Assembly (NCBI GenBank): GCA_963921825.1
Contig: OY997589.1
Span: 46,758,638 to 46,822,637 of the forward strand
Length of the DNA: 64,000 nucleotides
From: Erodium maritimum
Lineage: Eukaryota > Streptophyta > Magnoliopsida > Geraniales > Geraniaceae
Direction of reading: 5' to 3'
Shown here piece by piece: positions 25,062-36,654 of the stretch (the first letter of the stretch is position 1; each line of letters starts with the position of its first letter). A program made the position numbers and the translations under genes. The notes below the pieces were generated by a model. It saw nothing but the letters and a program-made list of their open reading frames with translations, made no database searches and had not been told where the DNA came from.

Positions 25062-25163
25062 GTAGGTGATAGTGGATTCGCGAAAGAGATCATAGAGGAG
25101 GAGGATGTCATGGAGGAGGGTTAGAAGGTTTGGTTTTGAGGATAGGTTGGATGGAAAGAGATA

Positions 25164-26600
25164 ATGTGGAGTAGTTTTCATGGAGAATCATCGGTGGACG
25201 ACCGTTGTTTTGAGGTTGGTCGAGACAGACTAGAGGTGGGCCGGGTAATATCTAATGTCAGTCGGTCTCTCTTGCCGGTTGGTCTCGACACGTTTGAGCT
25301 GGGCCGGCCGATACCTCGCATGGATCGACATGTTTTACAGCACATTATGGCGTGGAGGGCTTCTTTCTCGTAAGCCCGACCAGTAATTGATTAGGCGACC
25401 TTTCAATTCTAATGAAACAAATTACTTGTCTGGATATCTTACCCCTAATAACGTGTTTTCTACCCTTACACCTATGAAATTTATAAGTGCGGTTGGGACT
25501 TGGGATGAGGTATTTCCATTTTGGAGTTGGACTAGTGCATGTGGGTGGTAGTGGATTCCCGAAAGAGATAATTGAGGAGGAGGATATCATGGAGGAGGGT
25601 CGGAAGGTTTTTTTTGGAAGATAGTTTGGATGGAAAGGGATAATGTGGAGTATTTTTCATGGAGAATCATCGGTGGACGACCGTTGTTTTGAGGTTGGTC
25701 CAGACAGACTAGAGGTGGGCCGGCTAATATTTAATGTCAGTCGGTCTGTCTTGCCGGTTGGTCTCGACACGTTTGAGCTGGTCCGGCCGATACCTCGCAT
25801 CGATCGACATGTTTTGTAGCACATTATGGCGCGATCGGCCTCTTTCTCGGAAGCTCGACTAATATTTGACTAGGCGAACTTTAAGTTCTAATGAAACAAA
25901 TTACTTTTCTGGATATCTTACCCCTAATAACGTGTTCTCTACCCTTACACCTATGACATTTATAAGTACGCTTGGGACTTGGGATGAGGTATTTCCATTT
26001 TGGAGTTGGACTAGTGCATGTGGGTTGTAGTGGATTCCCGAAAGAGATCATTGAGGAGGAGGATATCATGGAGGAGGGTCGGAAGGTTTTTTTTGGAAGA
26101 TAGTTTGGATGGAAAGGGATAATGTGGAGTATTTTTCATGGAGAATCATCGGTGGACGACCGTTGTTTTGAGGTTGGTCCAGACAGACTAGAGGTGGGCC
26201 GGCTAATATTTAATGTCAGTCGGTCTGTCTTGCCGGTTGGTCTGGACACGTTTGAGCTGGGCCGGCCGATACCTCGCATGGATCGACATGTTTTACAGCA
26301 CATTATGGCGTGGAGGGCTTTTTTCTCGTAAGCCCGACCAATATTTGATTAGGCGACCTTTCAATTCTAATGAAACAAATTACTTGTCTTGATATCTTAC
26401 CCCTAATAACGTGTTCTCTACCCCTACACCTATGAAATTTAAAAGTACGCTTGGGACTTGGGATGAGGTATTTCCATTTTTGAGTTGGACTAGTGCATGT
26501 GGGTGGTAGTGGATTCGCGATAGAGATCATAGAGGAGGAGGATGTCATGGAGGAGGGTCGGAAGGTATTTTTTAGAGGATAGGTTTGATGGAAAGGGATA
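25164..26600 (+). repeat. Right flank of the insert, sister of the left flank
   Basis: The monomer order 25164, 25643, 26122 matches 20445, 20924, 21403. Monomer 25643 also shares private variants with the interrupted monomer at 22343: GAGCTGGTCCGGCC (25774 and 22474) and TTACTTTTCTGG after TTTAAGTTCTAATG. The two lie exactly 3,300 bp apart, and the insert cuts one of them at offset 303. Confidence 0.82.
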
Positions 26601-28032
26601 ATGTGGAGAAGTTTTCATGGAGAATCATCGGTGGACGACCGTTGTTTTGAGGTTGGTCGAGACAAACTAGAGGTGGGCCGGGTAATATTTAATGTCAGTC
26701 GGTCTCTCTTGCCGGTTGGTCTCGACACGTTTGAGCTGGGCCGGCCGATACCTCGCATGGATCGACATGTTTTACAGCACATTATGGCGTGGAGGGCTTC
26801 TTTCTCGTAAGCCCGACCAGTATTTGATTAGGCGACCTTTCAATTATAATGAAACAAATTACTTGTCTGGATATCTTACCCCTAATAACGTGTTCTCTAC
26901 CCTTACACCTATGAAATTTATAAGTGCGGTTGGGACTTGGGATGAGGTATTTCCATTTTGGAGTTGGACTAGTGCATGTGGGTGGTAGTGGATTCCCGAA
27001 AGAGATCATTGAGGAGGAGGATATCATGGAGGGTCGGAAGGTTTTTTTTGGAAGATAGTTTGGATGGAAAGGGATAATGTGGAGTATTTTTCATGGAGAA
27101 TCATCGGTGGACGACCGTTGTTTTGAGGTTGGTCCAGACAGACTAGAGGTGGGCCGGCTAATATTTAATGTCAGTCGGTCTGTCTTGCCGGTTGGTCTGG
27201 ACACGTGAGAGCTGGGCCGGCCGATACCTCGCATGGATCGACATGTTTTACAGCACATTATGGCGTGGAGGGCTTTTTTCTCGTAAGCCCGACCAATATT
27301 TGATTAGGCGACCTTTCAATTCTAATGAAACAAATTACTTGTCTGGATATCTTACCCCTAATAACGTGTTCTCTACCCCTACACCTATGAAATTTAAAAG
27401 TACGCTTGGGACTTGGGATGAGGTATTTCCATTTTTGAGTTGGACTAGTGCATGTGGGTGGTAGTGGATTCGCGATAGAGATCATAGAGGAGGAGGATGT
27501 CATGGAGGAGGGTCGGAAGGTATTTTTTAGAGGATAGGTTTGATGGAAAGGGATAATGTGGAGAAGTTTTCATGGAGAATCATCGGTGGACGACCGTTGT
27601 TTTGAGGTTGGTCGAGACAGACTAGGTGGGCCGGCTAATATTTAATGTTAGTCGGTCTGTCTTGCTGGTTGGTCTCGACAAGTTTGAGCTGGGCCGGCCG
27701 ATATCTCGCATCGATCGTCATGTTTTGCACCACATTATGGCGCGATCGGCCTCTTTCTCGGAAGCTCGACTAATATTTGACTATGCGACCTTTCAGTTTT
27801 AATGAAACAAATTACTTTTCTGGATATCTTACCCCTAATAACTTGTTCTCTACCCTTACTCCTATGAAATTTATAAGTACGCTTGGGACTTGGGATGAGG
27901 TATTTTCATTTTGGAGCTGGACTAGTACATGTGGGTGATAGTGGATTCGCGAAAGAGATCATAGAGGAGGAGGATGTCATGGAGGAGGGTGAGAAGGTTT
28001 GTTTTTGAGGATAGGTTGGATGGAAAGAGATA

Positions 28033-30906
28033 ATGTGGAGTAGTTTTCATGGAGAATCATCGGTGGACGACCGTTGTTTTGAGGTTGGTCCAGACAGACT
28101 AGAGGTGGGCCGGGTAATATTTAATGTCAGTCGGTCTCTCTTGCCGGTTGGTCTCGACACGTTTGAGCTGGGCCGACCGATACCTCGCATGGATCGACAT
28201 GTTTTACAGCACATTATGGCGTGGAGGGCTTCTTTCTCGTAAGCCCGACCAGTATTTGATTAGGCGACCTTTCAATTATAATGAAACAAATTACTTGTCT
28301 GGATATCTTACCCCTAATAACGTGTTCTCTACCCTTACACCTATGAAATTTATAAGTGCGGTTGGGACTTGGGATGAGGTATTTCCATTTTGGAGTTGGA
28401 CTAGTGCATGTGGGTGGTAGTGGATTCCCGAAAGAGATCATTGAGGAGGAGGATATCATGGAGGAGGGTCGGAAGGTTTTTTTTGGAAGATAGTTTGGAT
28501 GGAAAGGGATAATGTGGAGTATTTTTCATGGAGAATCATCGGTGGACGACCGTTGTTTTGAGGTTGGTCCAGACAGACTAGAGGTGGGCCGGCTAATATT
28601 TAATGTCAGTCGGTCTGTCTTGCCGGTTGGTCTGGACACGTTTGAGCTGGGCCGGCCGATACCTCGCATGGATCGACATGTTTTACTGCACATTATGGCG
28701 TGGAGGGCTTTTTTCTCGTAAGCCCGACCAATATTTGATTAGGCGACCTTTCAATTCTAATGAAACAAATTACTTGTCTGGATATCTTACCCCTAATAAC
28801 GTGTTCTCTACCCCTACACCTATGAAATTTAAAAGTACGCTTGGGACTTGGGATGAGGTATTTCCATTTTTGAGTTGGACTAGTGCATGTGGGTGGTAGT
28901 GGATTCGCGATAGAGATCATAGAGGAGGAGGATGTCATGGAGGAGGGTCGGAAGGTATTTTTTAGAGGATAGGTTTGATGGAAAGGGATAATGTGGAGAA
29001 GTTTTCATGGAGAATCATCGGTGGACGACCGTTGTTTTGAGGTTGGTCGAGACAGACTATAGGTGGGCCGGCTAATATTTAATGTTAGTCGGTCTGTCTT
29101 GCTGGTTGGTCTCGACAAGTTTGAGCTGGGCCGGCCGATATCTCGCATCGATCGTCATGTTTTGCACCACATTATGGCGCGATCGGCCTCTTTCTCGGAA
29201 GCTCGACTAATATTTGACTATGCGACCTTTCAGTTTTAATGAAACAAATTACTTTTCTGGATATCTTACCCCTAATAACTTGTTCTCTACCCTTACTCCT
29301 ATGAAATTTATAAGTACGCTTGGGACTTGGGATGAGGTATTTTCATTTTGGAGCTGGACTAGTACATGTGGGTGATAGTGGATTCGCGAAAGAGATCACA
29401 GAGGAGGAGGATGTCATGGAGGAGGGTGAGAAGGTTTGTTTTTGAGGATAGGTTGGATGGAAAGAGATAATGTGGAGTAGTTTTCATGGAGAATCATCGG
29501 TGGACGACCGTTGTTTTGAGGTTGGTCGAGACAAACTAGAGGTGGGCCGGGTAATATTTAATGTCAGTCGGTCTCTCTTGCCGGTTGGTCTCGACACGTT
29601 TGAGCTGGGCCGGCCGATACCTCGCATGGATCGACATGTTTTACAGCACATTATGGCGTGGAGGGCTTCTTTCTCGTAAGCCCGACCAGTATTTGATTAG
29701 GCGACCTTTCAATTATAATGAAACAAATTACTTGTCTGGATATCTTACCCCTAATAACGTGTTCTCTACCCTTACACCTATGAAATTTATAAGTGCGGTT
29801 GGGACTTGGGATGAGGTATTTCCATTTTGGAGTTGGACTAGTGCATGTGGGTGGTAGTGGATTCCCGAAAGAGATCATTGAGGAGGAGGATATCATGGAG
29901 GAGGGTCGGAAGGTTTTTTTTGGAAGATAGTTTGGATGGAAAGGGATAATGTGGAGTATTTTTCATGGAGAATCATCGGTGGACGACCGTTGTTTTGAGG
30001 TTGGTCCAGACAGACTAGAGGTGGGCCGGCTAATATTTAATGTCAGTCGGTCTGTCTTGCCGGTTGGTCTGGACACGTTTGAGCTGGGCCGGCCGATACC
30101 TCGCATGGATCGACATGTTTTACAGCACATTATGGCGTGGAGGGCTTTTTTCTCGTAAGCCCGACCAATATTTGATTAGGCGACCTTTCAATTCTAATGA
30201 AACAAATTACTTGTCTGGATATCTTACCCCTAATAACGTGTTCTCTACCCCTACACCTATGAAATTTAAAAGTACGCTTGGGACTTGGGATGAGGTATTT
30301 CCATTTTTGAGTTGGACTAGTGCATGTGGGTGGTAGTGGATTCGCGATAGAGATCATAGAGGAGGAGGATGTCATGGAGGAGGGTCGGAAGGTATTTTTT
30401 AGAGGATAGGTTTGATGGAAAGGGATAATGTGGAGAAGTTTTCATGGAGAATCATCGGTGGACGACCGTTGTTTTGAGGTTGGTCGAGACAGACTATAGG
30501 TGGGCCGGCTAATATTTAATGTTAGTCGGTCTGTCTTGCTGGTTGGTCTCGACAAGTTTGAGCTGGGCCGGCCGATACCTCGCATCGATCGTCATGTTTT
30601 GCAGCACATTATGGCGCGATCGGCCTCTTTCTCGGAAGCTCGACTAATAATTGACTATGCGACCTTTCAGTTTTAATGAAACAAATTACTTTTCTGGATA
30701 TCTTACCCCTAATAACTTGTTCGCTACCCTTACTCCTATGAAATTTATAAGTACGTTTGGGACTTGGGATGAGGTATTTTCATTTTGGAGCTGGACTAGT
30801 ACATGTGGGTGATAGTGGATTCGCGAAAGAGATCATAGAGGAGGAGGATGTCATGGAGGAGGGTGAGAAGGTTTGTTTTTGAGGATAGGTTGGATGGAAA
30901 GAGATA
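28033..30906 (+). repeat. X-Y-Z trimer HOR, 1,437 bp, two units
   Basis: Units are 28033-29469 and 29470-30906. They differ at scattered bases, such as CCAGACAG against CGAGACAAAC in the X monomer and GCACCAC against GCAGCAC in the Z monomers (29164 and 30601). Confidence 0.9.
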
Positions 30907-33900
30907 ATGTGGAGTAGTTTTCATGGAGAATCATCGGTGGACGACCGTTGTTTTGAGGTTGGTCGAGACAAACTAGAGGTGGGCCGGGTAATATTTAATG
31001 TCAGTCGGTCTCTCTTGCCGGTTGGTCTCGACACGTTTGAGCTGGGCCGGCCGATACCTCGCATGGATCGACATGTTTTACAGCACATTATGGCGTGGAG
31101 GGCTTCTTTCTCGTAAGCCCGACCAGTATTTGATTAGGCGACCTTTCAATTATAATGAAACAAATTACTTGTCTGGATATCTTACCCCTAATAACGTGTT
31201 CTCTACCCTTACACCTATGAAATTTATAAGTGCGGTTGGGACTTGGGATGAGGTATTTCCATTTTGGAGTTGGACTAGTGCATGTGGGTGGTAGTGGATT
31301 CCCGAAAGAGATCATTGAGGAGGAGGATATCATGGAGGAGGGTCGGAAGGTTTTTTTTGGAAGATAGTTTGGATGGAAAGGGATAATGTGGAGTATTTTT
31401 CATGGAGAATCATCGGTGGACGACCGTTGTTTTGAGGTTGGTCCAGACAGACTAGAGGTGGGCCGGCTAATATTTAATGTCAGTCGGTCTGTCTTGCCGG
31501 TTGGTCTGGACACGTTTGAGCTGGGCCGGCCGATACCTCGCATGGATCGACATGTTTTACAGCACATTATGGCGTGGAGGGCTTCTTTCTCGTAAGCCCG
31601 ACCAGTATTTGATTAGGCGACCTTTCAATTATAATGAAACAAATTACTTGTCTGGATATCTTACCCCTAATAACGTGTTCTCTACCCTTACACCTATGAA
31701 ATTTATAAGTGCGGTTGGGACTTGGGATGAGGTATTTCCATTTTGGAGTTGGACTAGTGCATGTGGGTGGTAGTGGATTCCCGAAAGAGATCATTGAGGA
31801 GGAGGATATCATGGAGGAGGGTCGGAAGGTTTTTTTTGGAAGATAGTTTGGATGGAAAGGGATAATGTGGAGTATTTTTCATGGAGAATCATCGGTGGAC
31901 GACCGTTGTTTTGAGGTTGGTCCAGACAGACTAGAGGTGGGCCGGCTAATATTTAATGTCAGTCGGTCTGTCTTGCCGGTTGGTCTGGACACGTTTGAGC
32001 TGGGCCGGCCGATACCTCGCATGGATCGACATGTTTTACAGCACATTATGGCGTGGAGGGCTTTTTTCTCGTAAGCCCGACCAATATTTGATTAGGCGAC
32101 CTTTCAATTCTAATGAAACAAATTACTTGTCTGGATATCTTACCCCTAATAACGTGTTCTCTACCCCTACACCTATGAAATTTAAAAGTACGCTTGGGAC
32201 TTGGGATGAGGTATTTCCATTTTTGAGTTGGACTAGTGCATGTGGGTGGTAGTGGATTCGCGATAGAGATCATAGAGGAGGAGGATGTCATGGAGGAGGG
32301 TCGGAAGGTATTTTTTAGAGGATAGGTTTGATGGAAAGGGATAATGTGGAGAAGTTTTCATGGAGAATCATCGGTGGACGACCGTTGTTTTGAGGTTGGT
32401 CGAGACAGACTATAGGTGGGCCGGCTAATATTTAATGTTAGTCGGTCTGTCTTGCTGGTTGGTCTCGACAAGTTTGAGCTGGGCCGGCCGATACCTCGCA
32501 TCGATCGTCATGTTTTGCAGCACATTATGGCGCGATCGGCCTCTTTCTCGGAAGCTCGACTAATAATTGACTATGCGACCTTTCAGTTTTAATGAAACAA
32601 ATTACTTTTCTGGATATCTTACCCCTAATAACTTGTTCGCTACCCTTACTCCTATGAAATTTATAAGTACGTTTGGGACTTGGGATGAGGTATTTTCATT
32701 TTGGAGCTGGACTAGTACATGTGGGTGATAGTGGATTCGCGAAAGAGATCATAGAGGAGGAGGATGTCATGGAGGAGGGTGAGAAGGTTTGTTTTTGAGG
32801 ATAGGTTGGATGGAAAGAGATAATGTGGAGTAGTTTTCATGGAGAATCATCGGTGGACGACCGTTGTTTTGAGGTTGGTCGAGACAAACTAGAGGTGGGC
32901 CGGGTAATATTTAATGTCAGTCGGTCTCTCTTGCCGGTTGGTCTCGACACGTTTGAGCTGGGCCGGCCGATACCTCGCATGGATCGACATGTTTTACAGC
33001 ACATTATGGCGTGGAGGGCTTCTTTCTCGTAAGCCCGACCAGTATTTGATTAGGCGACCTTTCAATTATAATGAAACAAATTACTTGTCTGGATATCTTA
33101 CCCCTAATAACGTGTTCTCTACCCTTACACCTATGAAATTTATAAGTGCGGTTGGGACTTGGGATGAGGTATTTCCATTTTGGAGTTGGACTAGTGCATG
33201 TGGGTGGTAGTGGATTCCCGAAAGAGATCATTGAGGAGGAGGATATCATGGAGGAGGGTCGGAAGGTTTTTTTTGGAAGATAGTTTGGATGGAAAGGGAT
33301 AATGTGGAGTATTTTTCATGGAGAATCATCGGTGGACGACCGTTGTTTTGAGGTTGGTCCAGACAGACTAGAGGTGGGCCGGCTAATATTTAATGTCAGT
33401 CGGTCTGTCTTGCCGGTTGGTCTGGACACGTTTGAGCTGGGCCGGCCGATACCTCGCATGGATCGACATGTTTTACAGCACATTATGGCGTGGAGGGCTT
33501 CTTTCTCGTAAGCCCGACCAGTATTTGATTAGGCGACCTTTCAATTATAATGAAACAAATTACTTGTCTGGATATCTTACCCCTAATAACGTGTTCTCTA
33601 CCCTTACACCTATGAAATTTATAAGTGCGGTTGGGACTTGGGATGAGGTATTTCCATTTTGGAGTTGGACTAGTGCATGTGGGTGGTAGTGGATTCCCGA
33701 AAGAGATCATTGAGGAGGAGGATATCATGGAGGAGGGTCGGAAGGTTTTTTTTGGAAGATAGTTTGGATGGAAAGGGATAATGTGGAGTATTTTTCATGG
33801 AGAATCATCGGTGGACGACCGTTGTTTTGAGGTTGGTCCAGACAGACTAGAGGTGGGCCGGCTAATATTTAATGTCAGTCGGTCTGTCTTGCCGGTTGGT

Positions 33901-36654
33901 CTGGACACGTTTGAGCTGGGCCGGCCGATACCTCGCATGGATCGACATGTTTTACAGCACATTATGGCGTGGAGGGCTTTTTTCTCGTAAGCCCGACCAA
34001 TATTTGATTAGGCGACCTTTCAATTCTAATGAAACAAATTACTTGTCTGGATATCTTACCCCTAATAACGTGTTCTCTACCCCTACACCTATGAAATTTA
34101 AAAGTACGCTTGGGACTTGGGATGAGGTATTTCCATTTTTGAGTTGGACTAGTGCATGTGGGTGGTAGTGGATTCGCGATAGAGATCATAGAGGAGGAGG
34201 ATGTCATGGAGGAGGGTCGGAAGGTATTTTTTAGAGGATAGGTTTGATGGAAAGGGATAATGTGGAGAAGTTTTCATGGAGAATCATCGGTGGACGACCG
34301 TTGTTTTGAGGTTGGTCGAGACAGACTATAGGTGGGCCGGCTAATATTTAATGTTAGTCGGTCTGTCTTGCTGGTTGGTCTCGACAAGTTTGAGCTGGGC
34401 CGGCCGATACCTCGCATCGATCGTCATGTTTTGCAGCACATTATGGCGCGATCGGCCTCTTTCTCGGAAGCTCGACTAATAATTGACTATGCGACCTTTC
34501 AGTTTTAATGAAACAAATTACTTTTCTGGATATCTTACCCCTAATAACTTGTTCGCTACCCTTACTCCTATGAAATTTATAAGTACGTTTGGGACTTGGG
34601 ATGAGGTATTTTCATTTTGGAGCTGGACTAGTACATGTGGGTGATAGTGGATTCGCGAAAGAGATCATAGAGGAGGAGGATGTCATGGAGGAGGGTGAGA
34701 AGGTTTGTTTTTGAGGATAGGTTGGATGGAAAGAGATAATGTGGAGTAGTTTTCATGGAGAATCATCGGTGGACGACCGTTGTTTTGAGGTTGGTCGAGA
34801 CAAACTAGAGGTGGGCCGGGTAATATTTAATGTCAGTCGGTCTCTCTTGCCGGTTGGTCTCGACACGTTTGAGCTGGGCCGGCCGATACCTCGCATGGAT
34901 CGACATGTTTTACAGCACATTATGGCGTGGAGGGCTTCTTTCTCGTAAGCCCGACCAGTATTTGATTAGGCGACCTTTCAATTATAATGAAACAAATTAC
35001 TTGTCTGGATATCTTACCCCTAATAACGTGTTCTCTACCCTTACACCTATGAAATTTATAAGTGCGGTTGGGACTTGGGATGAGGTATTTCCATTTTGGA
35101 GTTGGACTAGTGCATGTGGGTGGTAGTGGATTCCCGAAAGAGATCATTGAGGAGGAGGATATCATGGAGGAGGGTCGGAAGGTTTTTTTTGGAAGATAGT
35201 TTGGATGGAAAGGGATAATGTGGAGTATTTTTCATGGAGAATCATCGGTGGACGACCGTTGTTTTGAGGTTGGTCCAGACAGACTAGAGGTGGGCCGGCT
35301 AATATTTAATGTCAGTCGGTCTGTCTTGCCGGTTGGTCTGGACACGTTTGAGCTGGGCCGGCCGATACCTCGCATGGATCGACATGTTTTACAGCACATT
35401 ATGGCGTGGAGGGCTTCTTTCTCGTAAGCCCGACCAGTATTTGATTAGGCGACCTTTCAATTATAATGAAACAAATTACTTGTCTGGATATCTTACCCCT
35501 AATAACGTGTTCTCTACCCTTACACCTATGAAATTTATAAGTGCGGTTGGGACTTGGGATGAGGTATTTCCATTTTGGAGTTGGACTAGTGCATGTGGGT
35601 GGTAGTGGATTCCCGAAAGAGATCATTGAGGAGGAGGATATCATGGAGGAGGGTCGGAAGGTTTTTTTTGGAAGATAGTTTGGATGGAAAGGGATAATGT
35701 GGAGTATTTTTCATGGAGAATCATCGGTGGACGACCGTTGTTTTGAGGTTGGTCCAGACAGACTAGAGGTGGGCCGGCTAATATTTAATGTCAGTCGGTC
35801 TGTCTTGCCGGTTGGTCTGGACACGTTTGAGCTGGGCCGGCCGATACCTCGCATGGATCGACATGTTTTACAGCACATTATGGCGTGGAGGGCTTTTTTC
35901 TCGTAAGCCCGACCAATATTTGATTAGGCGACCTTTCAATTCTAATGAAACAAATTACTTGTCTGGATATCTTACCCCTAATAACGTGTTCTCTACCCCT
36001 ACACCTATGAAATTTAAAAGTACGCTTGGGACTTGGGATGAGGTATTTCCATTTTTGAGTTGGACTAGTGCATGTGGGTGGTAGTGGATTCGCGATAGAG
36101 ATCATAGAGGAGGAGGATGTCATGGAGGAGGGTCGGAAGGTATTTTTTAGAGGATAGGTTTGATGGAAAGGGATAATGTGGAGAAGTTTTCATGGAGAAT
36201 CATCGGTGGACGACCGTTGTTTTGAGGTTGGTCGAGACAGACTATAGGTGGGCCGGCTAATATTTAATGTTAGTCGGTCTGTCTTGCTGGTTGGTCTCGA
36301 CAAGTTTGAGCTGGGCCGGCCGATACCTCGCATCGATCGTCATGTTTTGCAGCACATTATGGCGCGATCGGCCTCTTTCTCGGAAGCTCGACTAATAATT
36401 GACTATGCGACCTTTCAGTTTTAATGAAACAAATTACTTTTCTGGATATCTTACCCCTAATAACTTGTTCGCTACCCTTACTCCTATGAAATTTATAAGT
36501 ACGTTTGGGACTTGGGATGAGGTATTTTCATTTTGGAGCTGGACTAGTACATGTGGGTGATAGTGGATTCGCGAAAGAGATCATAGAGGAGGAGGATGTC
36601 ATGGAGGAGGGTGAGAAGGTTTGTTTTTGAGGATAGGTTGGATGGAAAGAGATA
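30907..36654 (+). repeat. Three tandem 1,916-bp four-monomer units (X, Y/X chimera, Y, Z)
   Basis: Units are 30907-32822, 32823-34738 and 34739-36654. The extra monomer (31386, 33302, 35218) starts as type Y (GTGGAGTATTTTTC, CTGGACACG) and ends as type X (GCTTCTTTCTCG, AGTGCGGTTGGG). The switch lies between about 31510 and 31582 in the first unit. All three share the same chimera and the variant GTTCGCTACCC in Z. Confidence 0.92.

Larger units (their letters stand above)
22647..25065. other. Captured single-copy segment interrupting the satellite
   Basis: About 2.42 kb with no similarity to the monomer. The left joint follows TTCTCTACCCTT (22646); the right joint falls within GGTGATAG (25065-25072), which is present in type-Z satellite. 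In monomer coordinates the satellite stops at offset 303 and resumes at about offset 380, in the same orientation, so about 76 bp of monomer are missing across the insert. There is no target-site duplication, no terminal inverted repeat and no Helitron-type end. The segment holds a promoter, exons 1-3 and two introns of RPN2. Introns are retained, so it was copied as genomic DNA and not through mRNA. Confidence 0.9.
23148..25069 (+). pseudogene. RPN2: 5' fragment of 26S proteasome non-ATPase subunit RPN2 (PSMD1), exons 1-3 only
   Basis: RPN2 is a large scaffold of the base of the 19S regulatory particle, about 950-1,000 residues in the family. Splicing 23148-23302, 24037-24100 and 24956-25061 gives an uninterrupted frame of 108 codons with no stop or frameshift. 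Recognisable plant RPN2 N-terminal segments are SSAGGLLAMLNEPHP, LKLHALSNLN, RFWPEISTSVP, ESLYEDEEF, YYLGELNDSLSYALGAG and SEDSDYVHTLL. Only the first tenth of the protein is present; the proteasome/cyclosome repeats and C-terminus are absent. If intron 3 is not spliced, translation adds Gly-Arg and stops at TGA 25067-25069, giving 110 residues. ATG 23148 is in good context (G at +4) and starts the family's N-terminus. Clean exons, GT-AG introns and an intact promoter suggest recent capture. It could still be transcribed, but cannot make a working subunit. The identification is from memory of the family, not from a search. Confidence 0.88.

Noticed and set aside
22647..25065. Capture by a Helitron, Pack-MULE or LTR element
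   Set aside because: I found no TC start with CTRR end and hairpin, no terminal inverted repeats, no target duplication and no long terminal repeats at the joints.
25056..25069. HTLL-Gly-Arg-stop as a natural protein end
   Set aside because: RPN2 continues for about 900 more residues. The stop arises from donor bases joined to satellite TGATAG.
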